Assembly (NCBI RefSeq): GCF_001544495.1
Contig: NZ_FCNZ02000028.1
Coordinates: forward strand, 1 to 59,610
DNA length: 59,610 nucleotides
Direction: 5' to 3'
Source: Caballeronia telluris
Lineage (GTDB): Bacteria; Pseudomonadota; Gammaproteobacteria; Burkholderiales; Burkholderiaceae
Part shown: positions 17,745 through 26,549 of the stretch, piece by piece
Numbering within the stretch: position 1 is the stretch's first letter
Layout: every line of letters starts with the position of its first letter
Translations under genes and position numbers: made by a program
Notes under the pieces: generated by a model
The model's input: the letters and a program-made list of their open reading frames with translations, nothing else
Database searches by the model: none
What the model was told of the DNA's origin: nothing

Positions 17745-18625
17745 GCCGACCTCCGCGCGTCGTATCCGGCGATTTCGATGACCCGGTGCATGCGCGGGAC
17801 GAGATCGATCGCGACGAATTCGCCATCGACGATGGCGGTGCCTTCTCCGCTCGCCTTGACTTGCTCGAACGCATCGATGATGCGGCGCGCCCGGGCGACT
17901 TCGCCGGCATCCGGCGTGAACGCGCGATGAACCGGCTCGATCTGCGCGGGATGGAACACGACCTTGCCGGAGAAGCCCAGTTCGCGCGAACGCGCCGCGT
18001 CCTCGAAGGTGCCCTGCGGATCGCGCAGGCCCGCGAGATAGGGCGCGTCGATGGCGTCGATGCGCAGCGCGCCCGCCGCGGCGACGATGGTCGAGCGCGC
18101 CCACAGCAGCGCGGTCGGCGTGATGGCAGCGCCGGTTTCCATCGTGTAGTCGCCCGAGCCGAAGAAGAAGGCACAGCAGCGTGGCGATGCATCGCCGATC
18201 GCGAGCGCGTTGAGCACGCCGCGCGGCGTTTCGAGCGTCACGATCAGGCGGATGGGCGCGCCGCGCCCGCCTTCGCGCGCCGTCAGCAGAACATCGAGCG
18301 CGCGCATCTGTTCGGCGGATTCCACCTTCGGCACGAGCACGGCGTCGAGGTGTTCGAGCGGCAGCGCATCGAGATCGTGGAGGCAGTCGTCGGTGCCCGG
18401 CGCATTGATGCGCACGACGCGTTCGCGCTCGCCGGTTTCGAGCGTCGGCAACACTTGGGACAAGATTTCGCGCGCTTCGTCGCGGCGCCCCGGCGGCACG
18501 CCGTCTTCCAGATCGAACGCGAATGAATCGACGGGCAGGTTCATCGCACCGACCACCCGGTCGCGGCGATGAGCGGGCGTGAGCAACATGGAGCGCCGGA
18601 TGCGGCGTGTCGAGAGAGCGTTCAT
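17741..18625 (-). CDS. HpcH/HpaI/CitE-family CoA-ester lyase (copy 2)
   Basis: A 294-residue paralogue of citE1 with the same motifs: FAFDLEDGVP, LVPKVESAEQM, IVTLETPRGVLNA, FFGSGDYTMETGA and GKVVFHPAQIEP. The start MNALSTRR has a clear GAAGGAGCG site 7 bp upstream, so the 29-residue in-frame extension upstream is rejected. It is the first gene of the leftward operon. The two copies differ along most of their length, so this is not a recent duplication; one may act on the CoA ester and the other on a second stereoisomer or as a thioesterase. Confidence 0.88.
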   Translation of the reverse strand: MNALSTRRIRRSMLLTPAHRRDRVVGAMNLPVDSFAFDLEDGVPPGRRDEAREILSQVLPTLETGERERVVRINAPGTDDCLHDLDALPLEHLDAVLVPKVESAEQMRALDVLLTAREGGRGAPIRLIVTLETPRGVLNALAIGDASPRCCAFFFGSGDYTMETGAAITPTALLWARSTIVAAAGALRIDAIDAPYLAGLRDPQGTFEDAARSRELGFSGKVVFHPAQIEPVHRAFTPDAGEVARARRIIDAFEQVKASGEGTAIVDGEFVAIDLVPRMHRVIEIAGYDARRSA

Positions 18626-18784
18626 CGGTCGCTCCTTCGCGGCTGTCGCGGCCGGACGGGCGAGCATCGTGATGGAACAACAAGCGCCGGCAGGCGCCGG
18701 GCATATGCGCAAGAAGCCATTCGTTCGTCTCCTGATGAACTCGCCCTGGTGCGTTGCCGAGGCTGTCGAGAGTCATGATGTCAT

Positions 18785-18796
18785 ACTGTCGACAGT
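18785..18796. promoter_or_regulatory. palindrome upstream of the citE2 operon
   Basis: ACTGTCGACAGT is a perfect 12-bp palindrome in the 214-bp gap between the lysR stop and the citE2 start, about 160 bp before citE2. Its size fits a GntR/FCD operator, and the operon's last gene is such a regulator. No convincing promoter hexamers are seen beside it, so the role is inferred. Confidence 0.4.
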
Positions 18797-18839
18797 CGAA
18801 CGACCGGGGTTTACACGAGCAATTCACCGCCCGCCGATC

Positions 18840-19766
18840 TCACGCGATGGACCGCCACACGCCGTCGCGCACGAGCGCATCGGTCTCCTGCCGCACGATG
18901 CGGTAGAGCGCCTTCATCGCGAGCGTCGCCTCTTTTTTTGGCGAGAACGCGATGGAGAGCACGCCCGGCAGCGTCGGCGCGACGATCGGCCGGGCTTTCA
19001 GCGTGCCTCGTTCGATGCGGCTTCTCACGGCCGCGAACGGCGCCACGCTGAAGCCCTGACCCGACTCCACCAGATCGAAGATCGCCACCATCGCGTCGAT
19101 CTCGAAGGCGATGTTGAGCGTGAGCGCGCGCGCGTTCGCGGCGTCTTCGGCGAGCGTGCGCAGGCCATGCGGACGCGCCGGCAAAATCCACGGCAGACGC
19201 ACGGCGTCGTCGAAGCGGATCGGCTCCATGTGCGGCGTGAGAATCTCGGCGTCGGACGGACCGACGAGCAGCAGATCGTCGGACAGTAGCGGTTCGATGC
19301 GGATCGTGCCGTGCGGCGTCACGTTGTACAGCACGCCGATATCGAGTTGCCCGGCGAGCAGCCATTCGAGCATGTAGCCGCTGAGGCCCTCGCGAAGACG
19401 CAGCTTCACGTCGGGGAATTCCGCGCGAAAACGTCTGACGAGCGGAACCAGCAGCACGTCGCCGAGCATCGGCGGAATGCCCATCGTGACGGTGCCGCCC
19501 GGAATCTTGCGCAGCGTCTGCATGTGATTCACAGCGGCATCGCTGCGCTCGAGGATGTCGGTGGCATTAGCGAGGAACTTGCGCCCCGCGTCCGTGAGCG
19601 ACATGCCGTGGCCGTTGCGATAGAGCAGCGGCGGACCGAGTTCCTGTTCGAGCATCTGCACCTGGCGGGTGAGCATCGACTGGCTCACGCCGAGTTTCGC
19701 GGAAGCGCGCGACAGGCTGCCCTCGTTCGCGATCACCTTGAAGTATCTGAGCTGCTTGAGCTCCAT
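18840..19766 (-). CDS. LysR-family regulator of the AtuA-1 cluster
   Basis: A 308-residue LysR-type regulator. The N-terminal winged HTH includes MELKQLRYFKVIANEGSLS and ASAKLGVSQSMLTRQVQMLE. A periplasmic-binding-protein-like effector domain follows. I start at MELKQ because AGGAG lies about 8 bp upstream; the 20-residue extension before it is not typical. It is divergent from the AtuA-DUF4387 operon, the classic LysR-target layout, and a paired ATGCAT motif lies in the shared gap. It may also affect the citE2 operon downstream on the same strand. Confidence 0.92.
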   Translation of the reverse strand: MELKQLRYFKVIANEGSLSRASAKLGVSQSMLTRQVQMLEQELGPPLLYRNGHGMSLTDAGRKFLANATDILERSDAAVNHMQTLRKIPGGTVTMGIPPMLGDVLLVPLVRRFRAEFPDVKLRLREGLSGYMLEWLLAGQLDIGVLYNVTPHGTIRIEPLLSDDLLLVGPSDAEILTPHMEPIRFDDAVRLPWILPARPHGLRTLAEDAANARALTLNIAFEIDAMVAIFDLVESGQGFSVAPFAAVRSRIERGTLKARPIVAPTLPGVLSIAFSPKKEATLAMKALYRIVRQETDALVRDGVWRSIA

Positions 19767-19820
19767 GTCGTTCGTCTCCTGATCTTTGTCGTGATTGTCG
19801 CTACGCGCGTTTCCCCGCAT

Positions 19821-19839
19821 ATGCATAACAGGTATGCAT
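19821..19839. promoter_or_regulatory. paired ATGCAT motif in lysR/AtuA gap
   Basis: ATGCAT-N7-ATGCAT forms an inverted repeat in the 137-bp gap between the divergent lysR and AtuA genes. LysR regulators bind interrupted dyads of the T-N11-A type at such sites. The repeat is short and could be chance. Confidence 0.4.
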
Positions 19840-19903
19840 GCGCGGCGCGCGGCGTCTCGCTACGCTTCATCTCACAGGCTGAACAACGGAGACGAAAGCG
19901 CAA

Positions 19904-21289
19904 ATGGAAGAACTCAGACTGCTTAGCACAACGGCCATTCTTGGCTACGGATTCGCGCAAAGCGCATTCGAAGCGGGGCTCGCACGCAATCCGCATCTCA
20001 TCGGCGCGGATGGGGGCAGTTCCGATCCGGGGCCGTACTACCTCGCGTCCGGCGAATCGTTCACGTCGCGAATGGCGACCAAGCGCGACATGAAGATCAT
20101 GCTGGAGGCGGCGGTGCCGCGCGGCATCCCCGTGATCGTCAGCACCTGCGGCGGCGCGGGCGGCACGCCGCATCTGCAGATGATGGTTGAGATCACGAAG
20201 GAGATCGCGCGGGAAGCGGGTCTCTCGTTCAAGCTGGCCGTGATCCATTCGGAATTGCCGAAGGACGTGCTGATCGAGCACGTGAACGCCGGCAAGACGC
20301 GTCCGCTCTATGGCTTGCAGGACATGACGGCCGAACTCGTCGATGAAGCCGTGCGCGTGGTGGGCGCAATGGGACCGGAGCCGTATATCGCCGCACTCGA
20401 CGCCGGGGTGCAGGTGATTCTGTCGGGCCGCAGCACGGACCCCGCGCCGTGGGCCGCGATGGCGATCCGCGCGGGCTTCTCGCCGGAACTCGGCTGGTAC
20501 GCGGGCAAGATGCTGGAATGCGGCGCCGAACCCGCGCTGCCCAAGCGCGAAGGCTGCCTGCTCGCGACGCTCAGAAAGGACCACGTCGAACTCGAACCGA
20601 TGCACCCCGACCAGGCCTGCACGCCGCGCTCGGTCGCTTACTTCGCGCTGCACGAGAACAGCAGCCCGATTCATCATCACGAACCGGGCGGCATGCTCGA
20701 CACCTCCGAGTGCAGCTTCGAAGCGGTCACAGAACGCGCGGTACGCGTCTCGGGCATGCGCTGGAAACCCGCGCCCTACACGATCAAATTGGAAGGCGTG
20801 GCCGCGCGCGGTCATCGCGTGATCACGCTGTGCGCGACGCGCGATCCGGTCCTGCAGGCGCAGATGGACCGCTATCTCGCGCGCTCGCGGGAGATCGTCG
20901 AAGAGAAGGCGAGCGCCTTCGGAGCGCCGCCTGACACCTATTCGCTCGACTTTCGCGTCTACGGCCAGAACGGCGTGATGGGCGTGCGCGAGCCGCTCTC
21001 GTCCGACGCGCGGCATCCGCATGAAACAGCCATCGTGGCCGAGGTCGTCGCCGAGGACCGCGAGACCGCGAAGGCCGTGCTCGCCATTGCGCGCACGACG
21101 ATCCTGCACTCCGAATTCCCCGGGCGTCTTTGCAAGGAAGGCAACATGGCGATTCCGTTCTCGCCGTCCGATCTCGATCTCGGGCAGGTCTACCGCTTCT
21201 CGATCTGTCATCTGCTCGAACCCGAAAACGCGCTCGCGCTCTTTCCTATCGACTACGAAAACATCGGAGACCGCCATGCCAGCCATTAA
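19904..21289 (+). CDS. AtuA-family protein (DUF1446), copy 1
   Basis: A 461-residue protein of the acyclic-terpene-utilisation AtuA family. The N-terminal LLSTTAILGYGF, GADGGSSDPGPYYL and STCGGAGGTPHLQMM segments and the RVYGQNGVMGVREPL stretch near residue 350 are shared with the second copy at 29552. AtuA belongs to a citronellol-degradation cluster in Pseudomonas, but the biochemical role of the family is not established. It overlaps the DUF4387 gene by 14 bp; these two always occur together here. The substrate need not be a terpene, as no AtuB-H genes accompany it. Confidence 0.85.
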   Translation: MEELRLLSTTAILGYGFAQSAFEAGLARNPHLIGADGGSSDPGPYYLASGESFTSRMATKRDMKIMLEAAVPRGIPVIVSTCGGAGGTPHLQMMVEITKEIAREAGLSFKLAVIHSELPKDVLIEHVNAGKTRPLYGLQDMTAELVDEAVRVVGAMGPEPYIAALDAGVQVILSGRSTDPAPWAAMAIRAGFSPELGWYAGKMLECGAEPALPKREGCLLATLRKDHVELEPMHPDQACTPRSVAYFALHENSSPIHHHEPGGMLDTSECSFEAVTERAVRVSGMRWKPAPYTIKLEGVAARGHRVITLCATRDPVLQAQMDRYLARSREIVEEKASAFGAPPDTYSLDFRVYGQNGVMGVREPLSSDARHPHETAIVAEVVAEDRETAKAVLAIARTTILHSEFPGRLCKEGNMAIPFSPSDLDLGQVYRFSICHLLEPENALALFPIDYENIGDRHASH

Positions 21290-21605
21290 GGAATTCGCGA
21301 GCGTGTGCCGCAGCAAGAACGCAGGGCCGTTCATGGTCACGCTCGACATCGTGTTCGCCACGGACGAGATCTTCGATCGCGTCGCCGCGACCGGCGTCCT
21401 CAAGCCCGAACTGTTCGCCACGTTGTATGGCGTGAAGCCCGAGCAGGTGCAGTTCACGCCGTATCGCGCGGCGCGGGCGTTCAAGGCCACCTTGCCGCGG
21501 CTCGTTTCGTCGGGCGATATCGGCGACACGGACGTGTACGGTTCGCAGCAGCACGCACCGATGCTCGACATCGACATCCCGATCAAGCTGGAGAACACGC
21601 GATGA
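21276..21605 (+). CDS. DUF4387 protein (AtuA partner), copy 1
   Basis: A 109-residue DUF4387 protein. It begins MPAIKEFASVCRSKNAGPFM and ends DVYGSQQHAPMLDIDIP, both mirrored in the copy at 30916. Its start lies inside the AtuA gene, and its stop overlaps the ATG of the flavin reductase gene (ATGA), so all three are coupled. DUF4387 and AtuA are domains of one functional unit, fused in some proteins; the activity is not known. The reading frame stays open upstream through AtuA, which is a shadow. Confidence 0.85.
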   Translation: MPAIKEFASVCRSKNAGPFMVTLDIVFATDEIFDRVAATGVLKPELFATLYGVKPEQVQFTPYRAARAFKATLPRLVSSGDIGDTDVYGSQQHAPMLDIDIPIKLENTR

Positions 21606-22138
21606 GCGAAGCAGAACTGCAGACGCGACGCGAAGCCGAAACCGCCGTCGAGCTTCAGACCTCGTTCCGGCAAGCGATGCGCCGGCTGGCGGGCGGCGTC
21701 GCGCTGGTGTCGACCGTGCACGAAGGCGTGCGCCACGGCATGACGGTGACGGCGGTGTCCTCGCTCACGATGGACCCGCCCGCGCTCGTCGTCTCGGTGA
21801 ACCGCTACGCCTCGGCATTCGACGCGCTCGCGGCGAGCGGCCGCTTCTGCGTGAACCTGCTCACGCAGTCGCACGCCGATCTCGCCAGCGCGTTCGCCCG
21901 CAAGCCCGCTGGCGATGCGCGCTTCGCCAACGGCACGTGGCGCACCGGCGCGTCCGGCCTGCCGATGCTCGATGGCGCGGTGGCGTCCATCGTCTGCCGT
22001 CTGCACGATACGGTCGAGTTCGGCACGCACGCGCTGCTCATCGGCCGGGTCGAAGAACTCGATGTCGAACAGCAGCCGCTCGCGCCGCTCATTTACCTGA
22101 GCGGACAGTTCGGCGCGTTCTGGCCGCTGTCGGCGTAA
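21602..22138 (+). CDS. flavin reductase (HpaC/NtaB-like), copy 1
   Basis: A 178-residue member of the flavin reductase-like family that reduces FMN or FAD with NAD(P)H and hands it to a partner monooxygenase. The motifs GGVALVSTVHEG, MTVTAVSSLTMDPPALVVSV, GRFCVNLL and the C-terminal PLIYLSGQFGAF are typical. It is coupled to DUF4387 by ATGA. The partner is most likely the luciferase-type enzyme at 24656 in the same operon. A second reductase, at 27722, faces it from the other strand. Confidence 0.9.
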   Translation: MSEAELQTRREAETAVELQTSFRQAMRRLAGGVALVSTVHEGVRHGMTVTAVSSLTMDPPALVVSVNRYASAFDALAASGRFCVNLLTQSHADLASAFARKPAGDARFANGTWRTGASGLPMLDGAVASIVCRLHDTVEFGTHALLIGRVEELDVEQQPLAPLIYLSGQFGAFWPLSA

Positions 22139-22150
22139 GGAGACGCGCAC

Positions 22151-23215
22151 ATGTTCGATTCGAAATACGAGCGCAACAACTTTCCTCGCGTGCGGCCCGA
22201 GTGGCTCGCGCTCGTCGCGGAGAAGGCGGTCGAGCCGGAACTGCCGGTGATCGATCCGCACCACCATCTTTGGGATGTCGATACCGCGTTCTATCAGGCG
22301 CCCGAGTTGGTGGGCGACGTGTCGTCCGGGCATAACGTGGTGGCGACGGTGTTCGTCGAATGCAAGGCGCATTTCGATCAGGACGTTCCTGCGCCGCTCG
22401 CGCCCGTCGGCGAAACGCGCTTCGCGGTGGCCGAGGCGAAGCGCGCGGCGCAGCTCGAAGGCGGACACGACGCGCTGGTCAAGGGCATCGTCGCTTATGG
22501 CGATCCGCTCGCGCCGCTTCCGGCGGACGTGCTCCAGGCGCATGGTGAAGCGGGGCAGGGCCGGCTGCGCGGCGTGCGCGTGCGTGCCGCGTGGCACGCC
22601 GATCCGGCGTTCGCCGCGCCCGCCGACGGTCCTGACGAAGCCACGATCCGCTCGCCGGAACTCGACCGCTATTGCGGCGTGCTGGCGGACCTTGGCCTCG
22701 TGCTCGACCTGTGGGTCTATCACACGCAACTCGACGATGCCGCCGCGCTCGCAAAGCGTCATCCGACGCTGCCGATCGTGCTCAACCACTGCGGCGGGCC
22801 GCTCGGCATCGGTCCGTACGCGGGACGGCGCGAGCAGGTGCTCGCTGCATGGCGCACGTCGCTCGCGCGCGTCGCCGACAACCCGAACACGGTGGTGAAG
22901 ATCGGCGGTCTCGCCATGCCGCGCACGGGCCTGTCCTTTGCCGATGCCGTGAAGCCCGCCACCTCCGCCGAACTGGCCCAACGCTGGTCGCCTTACGTGC
23001 GTACCTGCGTCGATCTGTTCGGCGCCGAGCGCGGCATGTTCGAAAGCAATTTCCCGGTGGACAAGGGCAGTTGCAACTACGTCTCGGTGTGGAACGCGTT
23101 CAAGGAACTGAGCGCGGCTTATTCCGCCGACGAACGGCATGCGCTGCTCTGCGGCACGGCGAATCGCGTCTATGCACTCGAAGTCGACGCGCTGCCGGAT
23201 CGCGCGATGCGTTAA
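22151..23215 (+). CDS. Amidohydro_2-family hydrolase (lactonase-like)
   Basis: A 354-residue TIM-barrel hydrolase of the Amidohydro_2 type, which includes 2-pyrone-4,6-dicarboxylate lactonase and sugar lactonases. The N-terminal metal motif is VIDPHHHLWD at about residues 35-44. Further conserved pieces are NHCGGPLG near 215, VVKIGGLAMP near 250 and MFESNFPVDKG near 298. It could open a lactone made by the operon's monooxygenase. It lies 12 bp after the reductase. Confidence 0.85.
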   Translation: MFDSKYERNNFPRVRPEWLALVAEKAVEPELPVIDPHHHLWDVDTAFYQAPELVGDVSSGHNVVATVFVECKAHFDQDVPAPLAPVGETRFAVAEAKRAAQLEGGHDALVKGIVAYGDPLAPLPADVLQAHGEAGQGRLRGVRVRAAWHADPAFAAPADGPDEATIRSPELDRYCGVLADLGLVLDLWVYHTQLDDAAALAKRHPTLPIVLNHCGGPLGIGPYAGRREQVLAAWRTSLARVADNPNTVVKIGGLAMPRTGLSFADAVKPATSAELAQRWSPYVRTCVDLFGAERGMFESNFPVDKGSCNYVSVWNAFKELSAAYSADERHALLCGTANRVYALEVDALPDRAMR

Positions 23216-23308
23216 GCGAATGCCCGCGACTCGTGGGCGCCCATTCCCCGGCAAAGCGCAATACATAGTGGATGAACCACGCGCGCCCGGACCCCAAGGA
23301 GGAGACAA

Positions 23309-24604
23309 GTGAAGAACCGACGCATCTTCGTGTATGTGTTTCTGTTTTCGCTCACGAGCATCAACTATATCGACCGCGTGGCACTCTCGGTCGCGGCGCA
23401 GCCCATCGCGCACGAGTTCGGCATCAGTCCCGTGCAGATGGGTTTCCTGCTGTCGTCGTTCATCTGGACGTACTTCGCGAGCCTGATCGTGTGGGGTCTC
23501 GCGCTCGATCGCTGGGGCACGCGTTACGTCAACGCGGCAGGCATGGCGATCTTCTCGCTGGCGACGGTGGCGACCGGCTTCGCGTGGAGCTATGCGTCGA
23601 TTCTCGTGACGCGGCTCGTAATGGGCGCGGGCGAGGCGTCGTCGTATCCGGCGGGCGGCAAGGTGATCCGCGAATGGATGCCGGCGCGCGAACGCGGCAT
23701 CGCGGCCGCGACGCTCAATAGCGGCTCGTATGCGGGACCGGCCATCGGCGCGCTGCTCGTCGCATTCGCCGTGCAGCTCTTCGGCTGGCGCACGGGCTTC
23801 ATCATCGTCGGCAGCTCGGGCGCGATCTGGCTCGTCTTCTGGCTGCGCTATTTCAGGAAGCCGGAGCAGGCGAGTTTCATCGGCGAGGAAGAGCGTGCGT
23901 ACATCCTGCGCGAGCGCAACGGCGGCGCGCCCGAGCACAACACCGGTCCGGTGCTGTCCATCGGCGACATGCTGAAGTCCGGCAGCATCTGGGGCCTGCT
24001 CATCACGCAGGGCTTCGGCTCTTATGCGCAGTTCCTCTTTCTCACCTGGCTGCCGAGCTACCTGCAGACCGAGCGCCATCTCGACATCGTGAAGAGCGGC
24101 TATTTCACGGCCTTGCCGTATGCGCTCTCCGTGCTGCTCGCGCTCGCCATCGGCAAGATGAGCGACCGGCTGCTCAGTCCCGATGCGTGCCGCAAGGGCG
24201 GGCGCCGCAACATGGTGGCGTTCTCGATGCTGCTCACGTCGATCGTGCTCGTCACGCCATTCGTCGACGACGTGTGGCTCATGGTGGCCGTGTTCACGCT
24301 TTCGCTGACCGGCGCGCAGGCGGCACTCGCCATGAACATCGCGCTGATCGGCGACCTGTTGCCGTCCTCGGCGGAAGCGGGACGCGGCACCGGGCTCCTG
24401 ATCACGGGCGGCGCCTCGTTCGCGATGATCGCCCCCATTGCGACCGGTTATGTCGTCTCGATCACGCACAGCTACAACAACGCGTTCTATATCGCCGGGG
24501 TGCTCGCCATCGCGGGCGCGCTCGTCGCGGTGCTGATGACCCGCACGCCGATTCGCCGCGACACCGCGTCCGCGCCGGTGGGCGAAGTGTCGGTGAGCGC
24601 GTGA
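23309..24604 (+). CDS. MFS transporter (anion/cation symporter family)
   Basis: A 431-residue MFS protein of the ACS type, which imports organic anions such as glucarate, galactonate or phthalate. Helix 1 contains TSINYIDRVALSVAAQPI, the N-Y-x-D-R ACS hallmark. The start is GTG with AAGGAGGAG 5 bp upstream, a very strong ribosome site. It sits between the hydrolase and monooxygenase genes, so it most likely imports the compound they act on. Confidence 0.9.
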   Translation: MKNRRIFVYVFLFSLTSINYIDRVALSVAAQPIAHEFGISPVQMGFLLSSFIWTYFASLIVWGLALDRWGTRYVNAAGMAIFSLATVATGFAWSYASILVTRLVMGAGEASSYPAGGKVIREWMPARERGIAAATLNSGSYAGPAIGALLVAFAVQLFGWRTGFIIVGSSGAIWLVFWLRYFRKPEQASFIGEEERAYILRERNGGAPEHNTGPVLSIGDMLKSGSIWGLLITQGFGSYAQFLFLTWLPSYLQTERHLDIVKSGYFTALPYALSVLLALAIGKMSDRLLSPDACRKGGRRNMVAFSMLLTSIVLVTPFVDDVWLMVAVFTLSLTGAQAALAMNIALIGDLLPSSAEAGRGTGLLITGGASFAMIAPIATGYVVSITHSYNNAFYIAGVLAIAGALVAVLMTRTPIRRDTASAPVGEVSVSA

Positions 24605-24613
24605 CGAAACCAT

Positions 24614-24638
24614 GATGCGCGTCTTTGCCGCGCGCATC
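24614..24638 (+). repeat. intercistronic hairpin
   Basis: GATGCGCG and CGCGCATC form a perfect 8-bp stem with a 9-nt loop in the short gap between the MFS gene and the monooxygenase gene. Without a T-run it is more likely to tune mRNA decay or partial readthrough than to end transcription. Confidence 0.5.
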
Positions 24639-24655
24639 GAAACAGGAGATTGCGC

Positions 24656-26056
24656 ATGACCAGCAAGACAAACAAGCAAATGACCCTCATCGGCTTTCTG
24701 CAGGCGCAGAACTGCTCGACGTATCCCGGCTCGTGGCGTCACGAAGGCGCGATGCAGGACTTCATGACACCCGAGTACTACCAGCGCATCGCGCGTACGC
24801 TCGAAGAAGGCAAGTTCCATCTCGCCTTCTTCGACGACCGCCTCGCGATGCCCGACATCTACGGCAACGATCAGGCGCAGACGGTGGAGCACGGCGTGCG
24901 CGCGGTGAAGATGGACCTGGTCTCGATTCTCACGGCGATGGGCATGGCGACCTCGAAGCTCGGCCTCGGCGCGACTTATTCGACCACGTACTACGAGCCG
25001 TTCCATATCGCCCGGACCTTCGCGACGCTCGACCTGATGACCAAGGGCCGCGCCGCCTGGAACGTGGTGACCTCGCTCAACGATTCGGAAGCATTGAACT
25101 TCGGCCGCGACGAGCATCTCGAACACGACCTGCGCTACGAGCGCGCCGACGAGTTCGTCGAAACGGTGATGGGCCATTGGGACTCGTGGGAACACGACGC
25201 CCTGATCCTCGACAAGGCGACCGGCCGCTTCGCAGATCCGTCGAAAGTGCATCGGCTCGATCACGAAGGCAAGTTCTTCAAGTCGCGCGGACCGTTCACT
25301 GTGCCGCGTTCGCAGCAGGGACATCCGGTGCTGATTCAGGCGGGGCAGAGCGGACGCGGGCGGACCTTCGCGTCGCGCTGGGCGGATCTCATCTTCGTTG
25401 TGTATCCGAACCTCGCGGTCGGCAAGAAGCAGTACGCGGAGATGAAGCAGGCGCTCGCCGATGCGGGCCGCAATCCCGACGACGTGAAGATCTCGACGGC
25501 GTGCTACACGATCGTCGCCCAATCGGATGAAATCGCGCAGAAGCAGCGCGAGTACATCGACTCGCTTGCCAAGCCCATCGACTCGTTGGCGCTGTTGTGC
25601 GAAGTGCTCAACACGGACTTCTCGAAGCGCGGCTACGACGACCCGTTCAGCGACGCCGAGATGGCAGGCATCTCCGGCTGGACGGGCTTCCGCGATCGCG
25701 TGGTGACGCTCTCCGGGAAGAAGAACCCGTCCGTGCGCGACTTCGTCGACTTCTCCAAGCGCGCGCGGATCGACGAATTCCCGGTGTTCTGCGGCACGCC
25801 GAAAACCGTGGCCGATCAGATGGAACAATGGTTCGTGGAAGGCGGCGTCGACGGCTTCGTGATCGCGCCGACGCACGTGCCTGCCGCCTACGAGGATTTC
25901 GTGCGCATGGTGGTGCCCGAACTCCAGCGGCGCGGCCTCTTTCGCAAGGACTATACGGGCGGCACGCTGCGCGAGAACCTCGGCTTGCCGATTCCGAAGT
26001 CCGGCGACTGGCGCAAACAGGCTTTTGCGCATGAGACGAAGATCAAGGCGGCTTAA
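24656..26056 (+). CDS. luciferase-like FMN monooxygenase (NtaA/SnaA/DszA type), copy 1
   Basis: A 466-residue two-component flavin monooxygenase large component. Family landmarks include FLQAQNCSTYPGSWRH near residue 15, FDDRLAMPDIYGNDQAQTVE and the AWNVVTSLNDSEALNFG stretch near 140. QAGQSGRGRTFAS near 235 is another. Such enzymes use reduced FMN and O2 to oxidise amines (NTA, EDTA), sulfones, pyrimidine rings or, as type II Baeyer-Villiger enzymes, ketones. CAGGAG 7 bp before the ATG fixes the start. It is visibly very close to the copy at 31279 through most of its length. Substrate unknown. Confidence 0.9.
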   Translation: MTSKTNKQMTLIGFLQAQNCSTYPGSWRHEGAMQDFMTPEYYQRIARTLEEGKFHLAFFDDRLAMPDIYGNDQAQTVEHGVRAVKMDLVSILTAMGMATSKLGLGATYSTTYYEPFHIARTFATLDLMTKGRAAWNVVTSLNDSEALNFGRDEHLEHDLRYERADEFVETVMGHWDSWEHDALILDKATGRFADPSKVHRLDHEGKFFKSRGPFTVPRSQQGHPVLIQAGQSGRGRTFASRWADLIFVVYPNLAVGKKQYAEMKQALADAGRNPDDVKISTACYTIVAQSDEIAQKQREYIDSLAKPIDSLALLCEVLNTDFSKRGYDDPFSDAEMAGISGWTGFRDRVVTLSGKKNPSVRDFVDFSKRARIDEFPVFCGTPKTVADQMEQWFVEGGVDGFVIAPTHVPAAYEDFVRMVVPELQRRGLFRKDYTGGTLRENLGLPIPKSGDWRKQAFAHETKIKAA

Positions 26057-26071
26057 ATAGCTTGAATGAAT

Positions 26072-26096
26072 GGCATCCGGCGCGAAACCGGATGCC
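26072..26096. terminator. bidirectional hairpin between convergent operons
   Basis: GGCATCCGG and CCGGATGCC form a perfect 9-bp stem with loop CGCGAAA, in the 46-bp gap between the rightward monooxygenase operon and the leftward ribH-like operon. The position suits transcription ends from both sides. Confidence 0.7.
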
Positions 26097-26102
26097 GTCA
26101 TC

Positions 26103-26549
26103 TCACGCGACGAGCGCGAGGCTTCGCAGCGTCCCGAGACAGGCGTTCGCGACTTCGCGCCCCTTCACGTTCATATGCTCGCGAAAGAACGCGACGTGCT
26201 CTTCGCCCGCGTGAAAATGATGCGGCGTCAGCACGGCCGAGAACACGGGCGTGAGCGTATCGAGCTGAACACTCATCAGTCCGTCGATGACGGCGGCCGC
26301 AACGAACTCGTGACGGTAGATGCCGCCATCCACCACGAGCCCGGCCGCGACGATCGCGTCGTATTTTCCGCTCATGGCGAGGCGCTTCGCGTGCAGCGGC
26401 AATTCGAACGCGCCGGGCACTTCGAAGCGGTCGACGAGCGCGGTGTCCACGTCGAGTTCGGCGAGGCGAGTGAGAAACGCATCGCGGCATTGATCGACGA
26501 TGTCCCGATGCCAGCACGACTGAACGAGGGCAATGCGCAGTGCTTTCAT
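26103..26549 (-). CDS. ribH: 6,7-dimethyl-8-ribityllumazine synthase (RibH2-type)
   Basis: A 148-residue lumazine synthase, the penultimate step of riboflavin synthesis. Seen are the FEVPGAFELPLHAKRLA loop near 43-59, AIVAAGLVVDGGIYRHEFVA near 65-84, and TPVFSAVLTPHH with the following His/Glu residues. The length is at the short, RibH2-like end. It overlaps the iron-ADH gene by ATGA at its start. A riboflavin gene inside a catabolic operon with two flavin monooxygenases and two flavin reductases suggests extra FMN supply. The usual partners ribA, ribD and ribE are not in this window. Confidence 0.88.
   Translation of the reverse strand: MKALRIALVQSCWHRDIVDQCRDAFLTRLAELDVDTALVDRFEVPGAFELPLHAKRLAMSGKYDAIVAAGLVVDGGIYRHEFVAAAVIDGLMSVQLDTLTPVFSAVLTPHHFHAGEEHVAFFREHMNVKGREVANACLGTLRSLALVA

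Noticed and set aside
19904..26056. Full citronellol/geraniol (Atu) pathway
   Set aside because: Only AtuA is represented; geranyl-CoA carboxylase and the other Atu genes are absent, and the neighbours are flavin monooxygenases and hydrolases.
19733..26101. A very long open frame on the minus strand (over 2,000 codons) opposite the AtuA-1 operon
   Set aside because: It lies opposite seven well-identified genes and its translation is His/Arg/Asp/Ala-rich without a domain. Codon bias of GC-rich genes on the other strand explains the lack of stops.
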